A stretch of DNA of 64,000 nt. Origin: Streptomyces sp. NBC_01428. Lineage in GTDB: Bacteria > Actinomycetota > Actinomycetes > Streptomycetales > Streptomycetaceae. Location: the NCBI RefSeq assembly GCF_036231965.1, contig NZ_CP109499.1, forward strand, positions 1,302,001 through 1,366,000, in the 5' to 3' direction. Of this stretch, positions 48,580 through 57,162 are shown piece after piece. Under the pieces are notes generated by a model. That model saw only the letters and a list, made by a program, of their open reading frames with translations, was not told the DNA's origin and made no database searches. Numbering within the stretch: the first letter of the stretch is position 1; every line of letters begins with the position of its first letter. Position numbers and translations under genes: made by a program.

Positions 48580-49056
48580 ATGGGCCGATCGGTGAGTGAA
48601 GCGGAACAGCGGAATCAGCGGGGTGCACTGATCGAGGCATCCGTCGCGTACGACGGCGACTCCGCGTGCATAGCCGAGGCGCGGGCGTTCGCCCGTGACT
48701 TCCTGACGGAGGTGCAGGCCGTCGTCGGACTGCCCGTCTCGGGACGCGTGATGGGCATGGTGCCCCTGGTCGTCAGCGAGCTGGTGACGAACGCGGTCAA
48801 GTACGCGGGCGGCCCCTGCCTGTTGTCCCTCGAAGTGGACCAGGGCGCCGTACGAGCGACGGTGTGGGACTCCGATCCGACGCTTCCGGTGGCCCGTGCC
48901 GCCGACGTGGGCCGGGTCGGACAGCACGGCCTGGAGATCGTCATGGGTGTGTGCCAGGCCTTCGAGGTGCACCGCGAGCCGGTCGGCAAGCGCATCACCG
49001 CGGTCGTCGTGCTGGCCGACGCCCCCGCCAGCGACGTGACGCAGCCCGTCGCCTGA
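48580..49056 (+). CDS. RsbW-like ATP-binding (HATPase_c) regulatory protein
   Basis: 158 residues from the ATG at 48580. GHKL ATPase N-box VVSELVTNAVKYAGG and the G-box GRVGQHGLEIVMGVCQ identify the anti-sigma/anti-anti-sigma kinase fold common in streptomycetes. Such proteins bind partner sigma or anti-sigma factors; its partner is not nearby. Confidence 0.88.
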   Translation: MGRSVSEAEQRNQRGALIEASVAYDGDSACIAEARAFARDFLTEVQAVVGLPVSGRVMGMVPLVVSELVTNAVKYAGGPCLLSLEVDQGAVRATVWDSDPTLPVARAADVGRVGQHGLEIVMGVCQAFEVHREPVGKRITAVVVLADAPASDVTQPVA

Positions 49057-49336
49057 TCCCTCCCCCCTCCCCTGCCCCTGCCCCTGCGTCGTACAACCGG
49101 ATCCCGCATCGCCCGGCGTGGAGGTCGCCGGGTGAGGCCGTGAGCCGATGACGTCCACCGGTGACACCTCCCGGTGGCACACGGGCCCGCGCGGGTCGGC
49201 CGGCGCCGCCCCGTGCGAGGTCGCCGCGGGACGTCCGGACAGCCGTGACGACATCGTGTCGCGACTCCGAACGCGGCATGCGGGAGAATGACGAGTTCGA
49301 CCATCTCTTCCAGGCCAGGAATACGGGGGTTCCCAC

Positions 49337-50278
49337 GTGCGGCAGGCAGGTGTACTCGACGTCGGGTGTCACAGCGCGTTGCTCACCGTCGCGCGTCGTC
49401 GCGGCGGGACCGACATGGAGCCGGTGCTGTCCCGCAAGGTACGGCTGCAGCTTCACGAGACCCTCGACGCCCACGGCCGCCTGGACAAGACAGGCGTGCG
49501 CAGCGTCCAGCTGGCCGTCGCCGAGACACTGGCCGAGGACGGCGAGACCCTGCCGGACGTGTACGCCTTCGCCACCTCCGTGATCCGTGACGCGCCCAAC
49601 CGCGAGGAGGTCCTCGCCCAGGTGGCGCGCGCCACCGGCACCCGGCTGCGGGTGCTGTCCGGCGAGGAGGAGGCCCGGCTGGCGTACGTGGCCGCACGGC
49701 ACTGGGCGGGCGCGAAGCCCGGCTCGCTGCTGGTCCTCGACATCGGCGGCGGGACGGTGGAGATCGCGTCCGGCACCGCGAGACAGCCGCGCACCACCCT
49801 CTCGCTCCCGCTGGGAGCCCGTACCGTCACCCGCGAGTGGAAACTCGGCGAGGCCGTGTCGTCGAAGCGGCGGCTGGCCGAGGTCCGCGACCACTTGGGC
49901 GACCGCCTCGCGGCGGTGACCGATCTGCCGCAGGCCGAGCCGGACGGACGCGTCCTGGCCTGTTCGAAGACCTTCACCCAGCTCGCCCGCTACACCAGCG
50001 CCGGCCGCCCCCGTCCCCTCGCGCAACAGCGGCTGACCATCGACGAGGTACGGGCCGCGGTGCGCGTCCTCGCCAAGCAGGGGTCGGCCGGCCGGAGCAG
50101 GCTGCCCGGCATCTCGCGCCACCGCGCCGGACAGTCCCTGGCCGGCGCCCTGGTCGCCGAGGCCCTGATGGACGCGTGCCGCGCCACGAGCGTGGAGATC
50201 TCCCCCTGGTCCACCCGCGAGGGTCTCCTCCTGGAGCGTCTCGGGGCTCTGCGCAGCAAGGGATCCGCCCGCCGCTGA
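49337..50278 (+). CDS. Ppx/GppA phosphatase-family protein
   Basis: 313 residues from the GTG at 49337. ASKHA fold: GVLDVGCHSALLTV (phosphate-1 site), VTDAPN-like loop ATSVIRDAPNREEVL, SGEEEARLAYV and LLVLDIGGGTVEIASG (phosphate-2 site). Family members hydrolyse polyphosphate or pppGpp. Length fits the short single-domain actinobacterial exopolyphosphatase type. The 49057-49336 gap holds nothing I can support. Confidence 0.9.
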   Translation: MRQAGVLDVGCHSALLTVARRRGGTDMEPVLSRKVRLQLHETLDAHGRLDKTGVRSVQLAVAETLAEDGETLPDVYAFATSVIRDAPNREEVLAQVARATGTRLRVLSGEEEARLAYVAARHWAGAKPGSLLVLDIGGGTVEIASGTARQPRTTLSLPLGARTVTREWKLGEAVSSKRRLAEVRDHLGDRLAAVTDLPQAEPDGRVLACSKTFTQLARYTSAGRPRPLAQQRLTIDEVRAAVRVLAKQGSAGRSRLPGISRHRAGQSLAGALVAEALMDACRATSVEISPWSTREGLLLERLGALRSKGSARR

Positions 50279-50450
50279 ACCCGGCGGCCGCTTGGGGCGA
50301 GCGCCCCGGCCCCGCGCCGGGCGTCCTCGTACTCGTACCGGGTCGGCACGCATCAACCGTTTCCGTCGGTCGACGCCGTCCCGGGGTGGCCCGCCCGGCG
50401 AGCGGAGCGCTGATCACTCGCCGGGCGGGCCGTTCAGCGGCCGCCGCCTG

Positions 50451-51554
50451 TCAGCGGGCCACTCGGTCGGGGTCCGGCTTCGCCGCCCGTGGCGGTGCGG
50501 GGCGCCGGGCGTTCCACCCGGTGGCCAGGGCGACGAGCAGCGCGGCCAGGGCCACCAGAGCCGTGGCCGCCGAGGCGGCACCGGCCGCCCACGGCGGTGC
50601 TGCCGCGATGTCCAGCGCCTGGGACAGGGACGTCGAGTGGAGCCGGCCGTCGAGCAGTTCGAGGGCGGCGAGGGCCGACGGCACCAGGACGGCCGCGACG
50701 AGCAGGGGCACCGCGCCGCGCAGCAGCAGGCCCGCCGCGAGGACGAGGCACAGCGCGAACACGGCCACACCGAAGCCCCGGACCGGCAGCGAGGCGCCGT
50801 CCTGGCGCAGCGGCAGGTACATCGCGCCGCACACGACGAGGGCGACGGCCGCCACGCGGCGCGGCCAGTCCGGGGGTGCGGCGGTCCTCACGGGGTCGCG
50901 CTCCTCCCGTGTCCTGGGCGCACGTTCGGGGTGCTCCCACGGTGCGTCACGGTCCTGTCCGTTCGCGGGCCTCGCCGTGGGGCCGGCGGTCTCCGCGGCG
51001 GACGACGGTGCCGACGCTGTCGCTGTCGCCGCGGGACGGTCGTGCTCGGGGTCGCCCGCGGCCGGGGCGTCCCGGCGGGTGCGCTCGTCGGACAACCGGC
51101 CGATGAGTTCGACGAGTTCCTCGACGGGGCGGTGCGCGGCGACGGCGCGAACGGCCTCCTGGGCGCAGTGGGCCTCGACCGACGGGCTGTGCAGCAGCGC
51201 CATCAGGCGGCTGACGTCCTCGACGGGGCGGGACTCGGCCGCCGAGCGGATCACCTCGTCCGCGCTGTCGGGATCGCGGGGCGGGCTGGCCAGCTCGGCC
51301 ACGAGCCGGCCGACGTCGTCGACGGGGCGGTCCACCGCCACGGCCCTGAGCGCGTCGACGGCGGCTCGGGCGTGGTCCGGTGACTGTTCCAGCAGCGTGA
51401 TGAGCTGGATGACCTCTTCCAGGGGCCGATCGGCGACTGCCGCGTGCACCAGGCCCTCGAACGGGTCGGGGTGTTGCGGTGGGGGCGGGGTGTCGTGGGT
51501 GTCGAGGGATATGCCGGAACGGTCCGGGGCGGGAGAGGAAAGGGGGGTGCTCAT
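50451..51554 (-). CDS. Membrane protein with four exact 33-residue repeats
   Basis: 367 residues from the ATG at 51554. Residues about 35-160 hold four helical repeats marked by a conserved RPxxE/DxxxL core (DRPLEEVIQL, DRPVDDVGRL, SRPVEDVSRL, HRPVEELVEL); the prolines are at 44, 77, 110 and 143, exactly 33 apart. An Ala/Pro-rich linker follows, then about four membrane helices (AAVALVVCGAMYLPL, VAVFALCLVLAAGLLL, LLVAAVLVPSALAALELL, ATALVALAALLVALATG). I do not recognise a family. The repeats could be a cytosolic protein-binding solenoid. The 51555-51904 stretch upstream contains only promoters if anything. Confidence 0.72.
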   Translation of the reverse strand: MSTPLSSPAPDRSGISLDTHDTPPPPQHPDPFEGLVHAAVADRPLEEVIQLITLLEQSPDHARAAVDALRAVAVDRPVDDVGRLVAELASPPRDPDSADEVIRSAAESRPVEDVSRLMALLHSPSVEAHCAQEAVRAVAAHRPVEELVELIGRLSDERTRRDAPAAGDPEHDRPAATATASAPSSAAETAGPTARPANGQDRDAPWEHPERAPRTREERDPVRTAAPPDWPRRVAAVALVVCGAMYLPLRQDGASLPVRGFGVAVFALCLVLAAGLLLRGAVPLLVAAVLVPSALAALELLDGRLHSTSLSQALDIAAAPPWAAGAASAATALVALAALLVALATGWNARRPAPPRAAKPDPDRVAR

Positions 51555-51904
51555 CTTCTTTGCTCCAAATACTGTGCTGCGGCCGCGCAGGCGACGCACG
51601 GTGCGACCGCTCTCCGGTCCCCGATTCCGTTCGCGGCCCGCTGCCCATTACTAGGGGCGCGGGTCGCCGCCCGCCACTCGGACGGGGCATCGGTGTGAGG
51701 CTCGGGTCACCCGCCCGGCCGTACGTTCCGGAGGGCGCCCGCGTCGTCGCCGGGTCCCTCGTGAACGCGCGTGGCGTGCGGAGGGCGGGAACAAACCCGG
51801 GTCCACCGACGCTGATTCGGACAGCTGACGGGAACCGGTGGACGGGGTCCCACCTCGGACGGTGGACCGGCCGACGGGACTGTTCGTGGAAAGGCGTGAG
51901 AGCG

Positions 51905-52261
51905 ATGACGAGGTTCGGACAGGTGCGCGCGGACGGGGCGAGGGCGGCCGACACGCCGCTGGTGACGTCCTGCGGCCGAAGGATCGCCGTGAAGGAACTG
52001 CGGCTGTTCTCCCCGGACCGGCCGATCGGCCGCGTCACGCTGGACGTGGGGCCCGATCAGGGCGACGAGCACGGGGCCTGGGCCTCGCTCACCCCGGCCG
52101 AGGCGCGGGAACTGGCCCGCCGCCTCGTGGCGCACGCGGCTCTGGTGGAGCCGGCCGGTCCGCCCGACCACGAGGGTGCCCGAGCGCACGACGACCCCTT
52201 CGACACCGTTCCGGACAGGATGCCGGCCCGCCCGGGACGGCTGCGCCGCCGCTCGTTCTGA
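51905..52261 (+). CDS. Hypothetical protein
   Basis: 118 residues from the ATG at 51905. A middle segment (TPAEARELARRLVAHAALV) recalls short actinobacterial proteins annotated as hypothetical with a SLTPxEAxxLA motif; the last 40 residues are basic and Pro/Asp-rich. No signal peptide or membrane helix. Function unknown. Confidence 0.6.
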   Translation: MTRFGQVRADGARAADTPLVTSCGRRIAVKELRLFSPDRPIGRVTLDVGPDQGDEHGAWASLTPAEARELARRLVAHAALVEPAGPPDHEGARAHDDPFDTVPDRMPARPGRLRRRSF

Positions 52262-52346
52262 GACATCCGGAGCCGGGAGCGCACCCTCGTGTGGGTGATG
52301 TGCGGCCGTCGGCGTCGGCCGCTGCACCAAGCGCGAAAAAAGCGAT

Positions 52347-52390
52347 GCGGGTGCCGGGTTCCCTCCTCGGAGAGGGAACCCGGCACCCGC
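52347..52390. terminator. Bidirectional hairpin terminator (19-bp stem)
   Basis: A perfect 19-bp stem (52347-52365 with 52372-52390), loop CTCGGA, and an A-run just before it that reads as a T-run for the minus strand. It lies between convergent genes. Confidence 0.88.
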
Positions 52391-52444
52391 GTCCTGTCAT
52401 GCCGTGCCGTCGGCCGTCAGACCATCAGGCAGTCACGCTCACGC

Positions 52445-54988
52445 TCACGGGAACTGCGTGATCTTCGAGGGAACGGTGTCCGTCCCCGACGTGGGTGAAC
52501 CGGTGTTGTTGACGACGTGGGCGTACTGACCCTTGCCGCCGAGGGAGATCACCAGGATGTCGTGCAGCTTGATCCCTGTCTTGACCGGCACCTGGAAGCC
52601 GTGGGCCTGCACGATGGACGGGTCCGAGGTGAAGTTGCAGTAACTTCCCATGCCCCATGCCTCGTGCACGTTGACGGAGTCGGCGACCTTGTAGGCCGCG
52701 TATCCGACGATGCCGTCATGGGTGATGGCGGCGGAGTTCGGCACGTCGTACGCCTTCTCGTTCTGGAAGAAGATCGTGCGCCCGCGTTCGCCGTTCCACA
52801 GCACGTCGTACTTGTTGAAGTGTTCGACGAACAGGCCGGTGGTGAGCACGTCGTCGCCGTTGACCACGAGGCCGTAGTCGGCCCGGTTGGTCTCCCAGCC
52901 GACGCCTTCACCGTGGTCGGCGCGCCAGAGCCAGGTGTGGTCGACGACCACGTCGTCGCTGTTGACCACCACGGAGTTGGTGGCGAGGCCGGGGCCGGCA
53001 CCACCGATGCGCACGAACACGTCCTGCATGGTGGTGGGGTTGGCCGCGTGGTCGGCGGAGCTGTTGGCCGGGCCGATCTGCAGCAGGGTGTTGGAGTTTG
53101 ACCGGCCGGCGTCGATGAGGAACCCGGCGAGCCTGACTCCGTCGACGTCCGCCACGTGCATGGCGTCGACGCCGTTGTCCGGAATGATGGTCGCCAGACC
53201 GAGGCCGAGGACGACGGTGTTCGCCCGGGTCACGTTGATGGTCTGGTCGAGGTGGTAGACGCCCGGGGTGAAGAGCAGGTTCAGGCCCTGGGCGAGGGCG
53301 GCGTTGATGGTCGCCGCGGTCGCGCCGGGCTTGACCACGTAGAACTGGTCCAGCGGGAGCGACGTACCGGGTGTGTTGGGCCAGGAGACGCCGCGCGCGT
53401 TGGTGCGCTTGGAGGGCACGAACACCTTGTACGCGTTGCCGTCCATGTAGAGGTACGGCTTCTCGCGCGAGACGGGGGTGTTGTCCAGGGTGGTGTACGG
53501 GCCGGAGTCGAAGTTGGTGGCCGGGGCTCCCTGCACACCGGAGAACGTCATGTTCCAGACGCCGTTGGTCCAGCCGCCGACGGAGCTGTCACGGGTGTAC
53601 CACTGCTGCTGGGAGTAGGGGCCGACCGTGCCGTCGATCTTGGAGTCGGCGATGTAGCCGCCGGAGGCCCAACCATAGCCGTTCGGCGCGAGGTTGAGGC
53701 CGCCCTGCACGTGGATGCGGCGGAAGGGGGCCGCCTGGGCCACCGCCCACCGGTCGGTGCCGTTGGAGGGCGTGATCGACAGGTTCTCCGCCGAACGCCA
53801 GAAGTTCTGGGTCGCGTTGCCGTTGAACCAGCCCGCGTCGACGGTGATGTCACCGTTGATGTGGACGTCGTCGGGGTTGAGGCCGAGGCCCGAGACCGAG
53901 GTGTAGAAGCCGACCTGGGCGTTGATCCCGTTGTAGGTGCCGGGCTTCATCAGGAACTGGTAGCGGCCGGTGCCGAACTGGTTCGACTCCTGCTGCGCGA
54001 AGACCTGGTCGAACTTGGCCTGGAGGTTGGGCGTCGAGGGGTCGACGACGATCACGTTGGGGCCGAGGTCTCCGCCGCCCTGCACGGGTCCGCTGCCGCC
54101 GCCTGAACCGGTGTGGACGGCCACCTCCCAGAGCGAGTATCCGTATCCGGTGCCACGGGTCGTCCCGTTGATCCGCACGTAGCGGCCCTGGCCGGAGATG
54201 TCGTAGGACGTCGAGCCGGCGGTGCCGTCGGTGACGGACTTGAGCGTGGTCCAGCTCTGCCCGTCCGCGGAGGCCTGGATCTGGAAGGCCTTGCCGTACG
54301 CGGCCTCCCAGTTGAGGTCGACGCGGCACAGGTCCTTGGACGATCCGAGGTCGACCTGGATCCACTGCGGGTCGGAGGCGGCGCTGGCCCAGCGGGTGCC
54401 GGTGTTGCCGTCGAACGCGGCCGACGCCGGGGTGCCGGCGTTCTCGGTCGAGGAGGCACTCGCCGTCTTGCCCTGGGCGGCGTTGGCCGTGTCACAGCCC
54501 GCGGGCGGGGTGGTGCCGCCGCTGCCGAACACCTGGAACTCCCAGAGGGAGTAGCCGTACTGGGTGGCGCGGTGGACGCCGTACATGCGGACGTACCGGC
54601 CCTGCCCGGAGACGTCGAGGCTGTCGGTGCCGCCGTCGCCGCCGGTCACGGACTTGATGTCGGTCCAGGTATTCCCGTCCGGGGACGTCTGGATCTTGTA
54701 GTCGCTGCCGTACGCGGCCTCCCAGTTGAGGACGACCTTGGTGATGGTGGCCGACGAGCCGAGGTCGACCTGGAGCCACTGGGTGTCCAGGGCGGCGGAG
54801 GACCACCGGGTGGCGGTGTTGCCGTCGACGGCGTTGGCGGCCGCGGTGCCCCCGTTCTCGTCCGAGGACGACGTGGCCGTCTTGCCCTGGGACAGCGGCA
54901 GGTCGGCCGCGGCGGCCGGGCTTTGCAGGGGCAGGGTGACGAGCGCGGCCATGGCGGCGAGCGCGACACCCAAGGATCTCAGTTTCAT
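52445..54988 (-). CDS. Secreted protein: two F5/8 type C (discoidin) domains plus right-handed beta-helix
   Basis: 847 residues. A signal peptide (LGVALAAMAALVTLPL, cut near AAA) is followed by two homologous discoidin/CBM32 domains (about 30-155 and 165-290): ANAVDGNTATRWSS/AAFDGNTGTRWAS, WLQVDLGSS/WIQVDLGSS, YGYSLWEFQVF/YGYSLWEVAVH. After a Gly/Ser linker, about 305-847 is a pectate-lyase-like beta-helix (TPGVYHLDQTINVTRANTVV, VVVNSDDVVVDHTWLWRADH). Such proteins act on polysaccharides in the medium; the beta-helix might be a GH55-type glucanase, but I see no decisive catalytic motif. An AT-rich stretch at 55101-55135 probably holds its promoter; 55160-55366 contains nothing else clear. Confidence 0.85.
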   Translation of the reverse strand: MKLRSLGVALAAMAALVTLPLQSPAAAADLPLSQGKTATSSSDENGGTAAANAVDGNTATRWSSAALDTQWLQVDLGSSATITKVVLNWEAAYGSDYKIQTSPDGNTWTDIKSVTGGDGGTDSLDVSGQGRYVRMYGVHRATQYGYSLWEFQVFGSGGTTPPAGCDTANAAQGKTASASSTENAGTPASAAFDGNTGTRWASAASDPQWIQVDLGSSKDLCRVDLNWEAAYGKAFQIQASADGQSWTTLKSVTDGTAGSTSYDISGQGRYVRINGTTRGTGYGYSLWEVAVHTGSGGGSGPVQGGGDLGPNVIVVDPSTPNLQAKFDQVFAQQESNQFGTGRYQFLMKPGTYNGINAQVGFYTSVSGLGLNPDDVHINGDITVDAGWFNGNATQNFWRSAENLSITPSNGTDRWAVAQAAPFRRIHVQGGLNLAPNGYGWASGGYIADSKIDGTVGPYSQQQWYTRDSSVGGWTNGVWNMTFSGVQGAPATNFDSGPYTTLDNTPVSREKPYLYMDGNAYKVFVPSKRTNARGVSWPNTPGTSLPLDQFYVVKPGATAATINAALAQGLNLLFTPGVYHLDQTINVTRANTVVLGLGLATIIPDNGVDAMHVADVDGVRLAGFLIDAGRSNSNTLLQIGPANSSADHAANPTTMQDVFVRIGGAGPGLATNSVVVNSDDVVVDHTWLWRADHGEGVGWETNRADYGLVVNGDDVLTTGLFVEHFNKYDVLWNGERGRTIFFQNEKAYDVPNSAAITHDGIVGYAAYKVADSVNVHEAWGMGSYCNFTSDPSIVQAHGFQVPVKTGIKLHDILVISLGGKGQYAHVVNNTGSPTSGTDTVPSKITQFP

Positions 54989-55366
54989 GCCGTGACTCCA
55001 TGCGGGTGGGGTGACGAGCGGAGCGGACGCACGGGAACGAGGACGCAGGAGGGAGCTCTGCCCCGTGCGACCGATGAGCGTGAACCAGCCCTGGGAGGCG
55101 CTTAGTTCACGGTTTGATTTAAGTAATGAACCATTGGGGTGGCAAGAGCCGTGACGCGAGTTTCTTCAACTCGCTTTCACAGCGGCCCGATCGGTGAACC
55201 GCCCCGAAGGACGTGACCTGGAGGGAGACGGCGAGGGCGGACCGGGCGCGGCGGGCGTCCCGTCAAGGCTTGAAGGCACGACCGCGCCCGGCGCGCCTGC
55301 GCGCAAGGCCGGGGGCAGTGCCGGGGCCTGTGAAAGAGGCTTCTCCGAGGGAGGCGTGACGGCGCG

Positions 55367-57055
55367 TCAGCAGCAGTCGTGGTCCGCCGCGCCGGTGGCG
55401 GGCGTGGTCTTCGACGTCTCCAGGCGGCAGAAGCAGGACGCCTCGATCCGTACGTCCGCCTGCGCGAGCGCCGTCCTCAGCTGCTGTCCCACGATCTGCG
55501 CCTCCCCCGTCCTGCCGAGCCTGACCAGGCACTCGTGGAAGCCGTGCAGGGCCCAGACGTTGCCGGGGTGCTGGGAGGGGCGGGGCAGCGTGTCGTCGAC
55601 GCCGAGGTCGGCACGGTAGACGGCTTCCGCCTCGGCCACCCGTCCCTGTTCGAGCAGCAGGGCTCCGTAGGCGTGCCGGGTGGGCTGCATCCAGCCCCAC
55701 GGCTCGTCGTAGGGAAGGCCGTCGTCCAGGGCGATCGAGCGCTCCAGCGCGGCGAACGCGGTGTCGTGGTCGCCCTTGCGGTAGGCCAGTTCGCCGTCGA
55801 GCATCTCCGACGCGATGGCGAGGATGTCCGCGCAGGTGTTGTTGAAGAGCATGCGGGTCTCGGGGACACGGGTGACCGCTTCGCCGAACAGGTCGCGCTC
55901 CGTCTCCGCCTCGGTGACGCGGCCGGTGGCGGACAGGGCGACACCGCGCGCGTAGTGGAGCATCGCCGTGGTCACGCAGTGCAGCCGAGGGTCGGCGGGC
56001 AGGGGCAGGCGCAGGATGTCGTCCCAGCGGCCGAACCGGATCAGCACGTGGACCCGCATGGCGAGGAAGCTCTCCAGCCAGTCCGCCATCGGCGGGCTCT
56101 GTACACGCAACAGCTCGTCGGGGATGGAGGCTTCGAGCTGCGCGGCGGTCTCCAGGGCGATCGCCGACCGGCCGAGGAACATCGCTCCGTAGATCCGGAA
56201 GTGGTAGTTGTGCGAGCGGTACAGGGTGTAGAAGTTCATCGCGCCCGCCCGCGCACGGTACTTCTCGTCAGCGGCGATCGCGGTGCCGTTGTCCGCCACC
56301 ACCCGCCGGTAGTCGCCGCACAGCACGTCCAGATGCGTGGGCATGTGCTGGAGATGCCCCGCGTCCGGCACGAGTCCACGCAGCCGGTCCGCGACGGGCA
56401 GCGCGGTCTCGGGCGTGGGAGACATCTCCATGAGGTGGATGTACAGGTGCAGGAGTCCGGGGTGCCGCTCCCCCGCCTCCGTGGCGAGCGCCCGTTCCAG
56501 TACCGCCCTCGCCTCGGCCGTCCGGGCGCCCTCGGCCGGTTCGCCGGTCCGCAGGTCCCACAGCTGCCACGGGGTGAGGTTCATCAGCGCGTCGGCGTGG
56601 AGGGCGGCGATGTCGAGGTCGTCGGGGGCGCCTTCGTACACGGCGCGCATGGCGTCCGCGTAGGGCGCGTTCCACACCGAGCAGTCCTCGACGGGTTCCG
56701 CGCGCGGGTAGCGCAGCTCCAGCGCGCCGATCAGGGCCTGTTCGGCCGGGGTCGCGGTCTCCGACTTCGCGCGTGCGAACCGCACGGCGGCGTGGGTTCG
56801 TTCGACCGTACGGCTCAGGTCGTCGCCGTCGAAGAACTCCCACGGCTTGTTGTAGTTGGGCCCGAGGGCGTAGGCGATGCCCCAGTACGCCATGGCGCAG
56901 TCGGGATCGGCCGCCGCGGCGGCCTCGAAGCAGGAGACGGCCTCCTCGTGGTGGAAGGCGTAGGACCACACCAGCCCGCGGTCGAACCACCGTTGCGCCT
57001 CGGGCGACGTGGTCGTCACCGGACGGCTGTGGGTGCCGAGGTCGTAGTAGTCCAT
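55367..57055 (-). CDS. TPR-repeat protein with cysteine-rich C-terminus
   Basis: 562 residues from the ATG at 57055. Helical TPR units throughout: AQRWFDRGLVWSYAFHHEEA, CFEAAAAADPDCAMAYWGIA, DTAFAALERSIALDDGLPYD, QGRVAEAEAVYRADL. Conserved HMPTHLDVLCGDY and YRSHNYHFRIYGAMF are seen in a bacterial TPR family of unknown function. The end is unusual: ASCFCRLETS ... DHDCC gives four Cys and a His within 25 residues, a possible metal site. No signal peptide. Confidence 0.82.
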   Translation of the reverse strand: MDYYDLGTHSRPVTTTSPEAQRWFDRGLVWSYAFHHEEAVSCFEAAAAADPDCAMAYWGIAYALGPNYNKPWEFFDGDDLSRTVERTHAAVRFARAKSETATPAEQALIGALELRYPRAEPVEDCSVWNAPYADAMRAVYEGAPDDLDIAALHADALMNLTPWQLWDLRTGEPAEGARTAEARAVLERALATEAGERHPGLLHLYIHLMEMSPTPETALPVADRLRGLVPDAGHLQHMPTHLDVLCGDYRRVVADNGTAIAADEKYRARAGAMNFYTLYRSHNYHFRIYGAMFLGRSAIALETAAQLEASIPDELLRVQSPPMADWLESFLAMRVHVLIRFGRWDDILRLPLPADPRLHCVTTAMLHYARGVALSATGRVTEAETERDLFGEAVTRVPETRMLFNNTCADILAIASEMLDGELAYRKGDHDTAFAALERSIALDDGLPYDEPWGWMQPTRHAYGALLLEQGRVAEAEAVYRADLGVDDTLPRPSQHPGNVWALHGFHECLVRLGRTGEAQIVGQQLRTALAQADVRIEASCFCRLETSKTTPATGAADHDCC

Positions 57056-57162
57056 CCCGCGCTCCTCAGACTGCTGCCGAAAGGGTGCCGTCCTCTCCAT
57101 CGTGAGGCATCCGGGGAGCGTCCCGCCGCCGAAGCGACGGGACGCCCGCGTGGAGCATGGGG

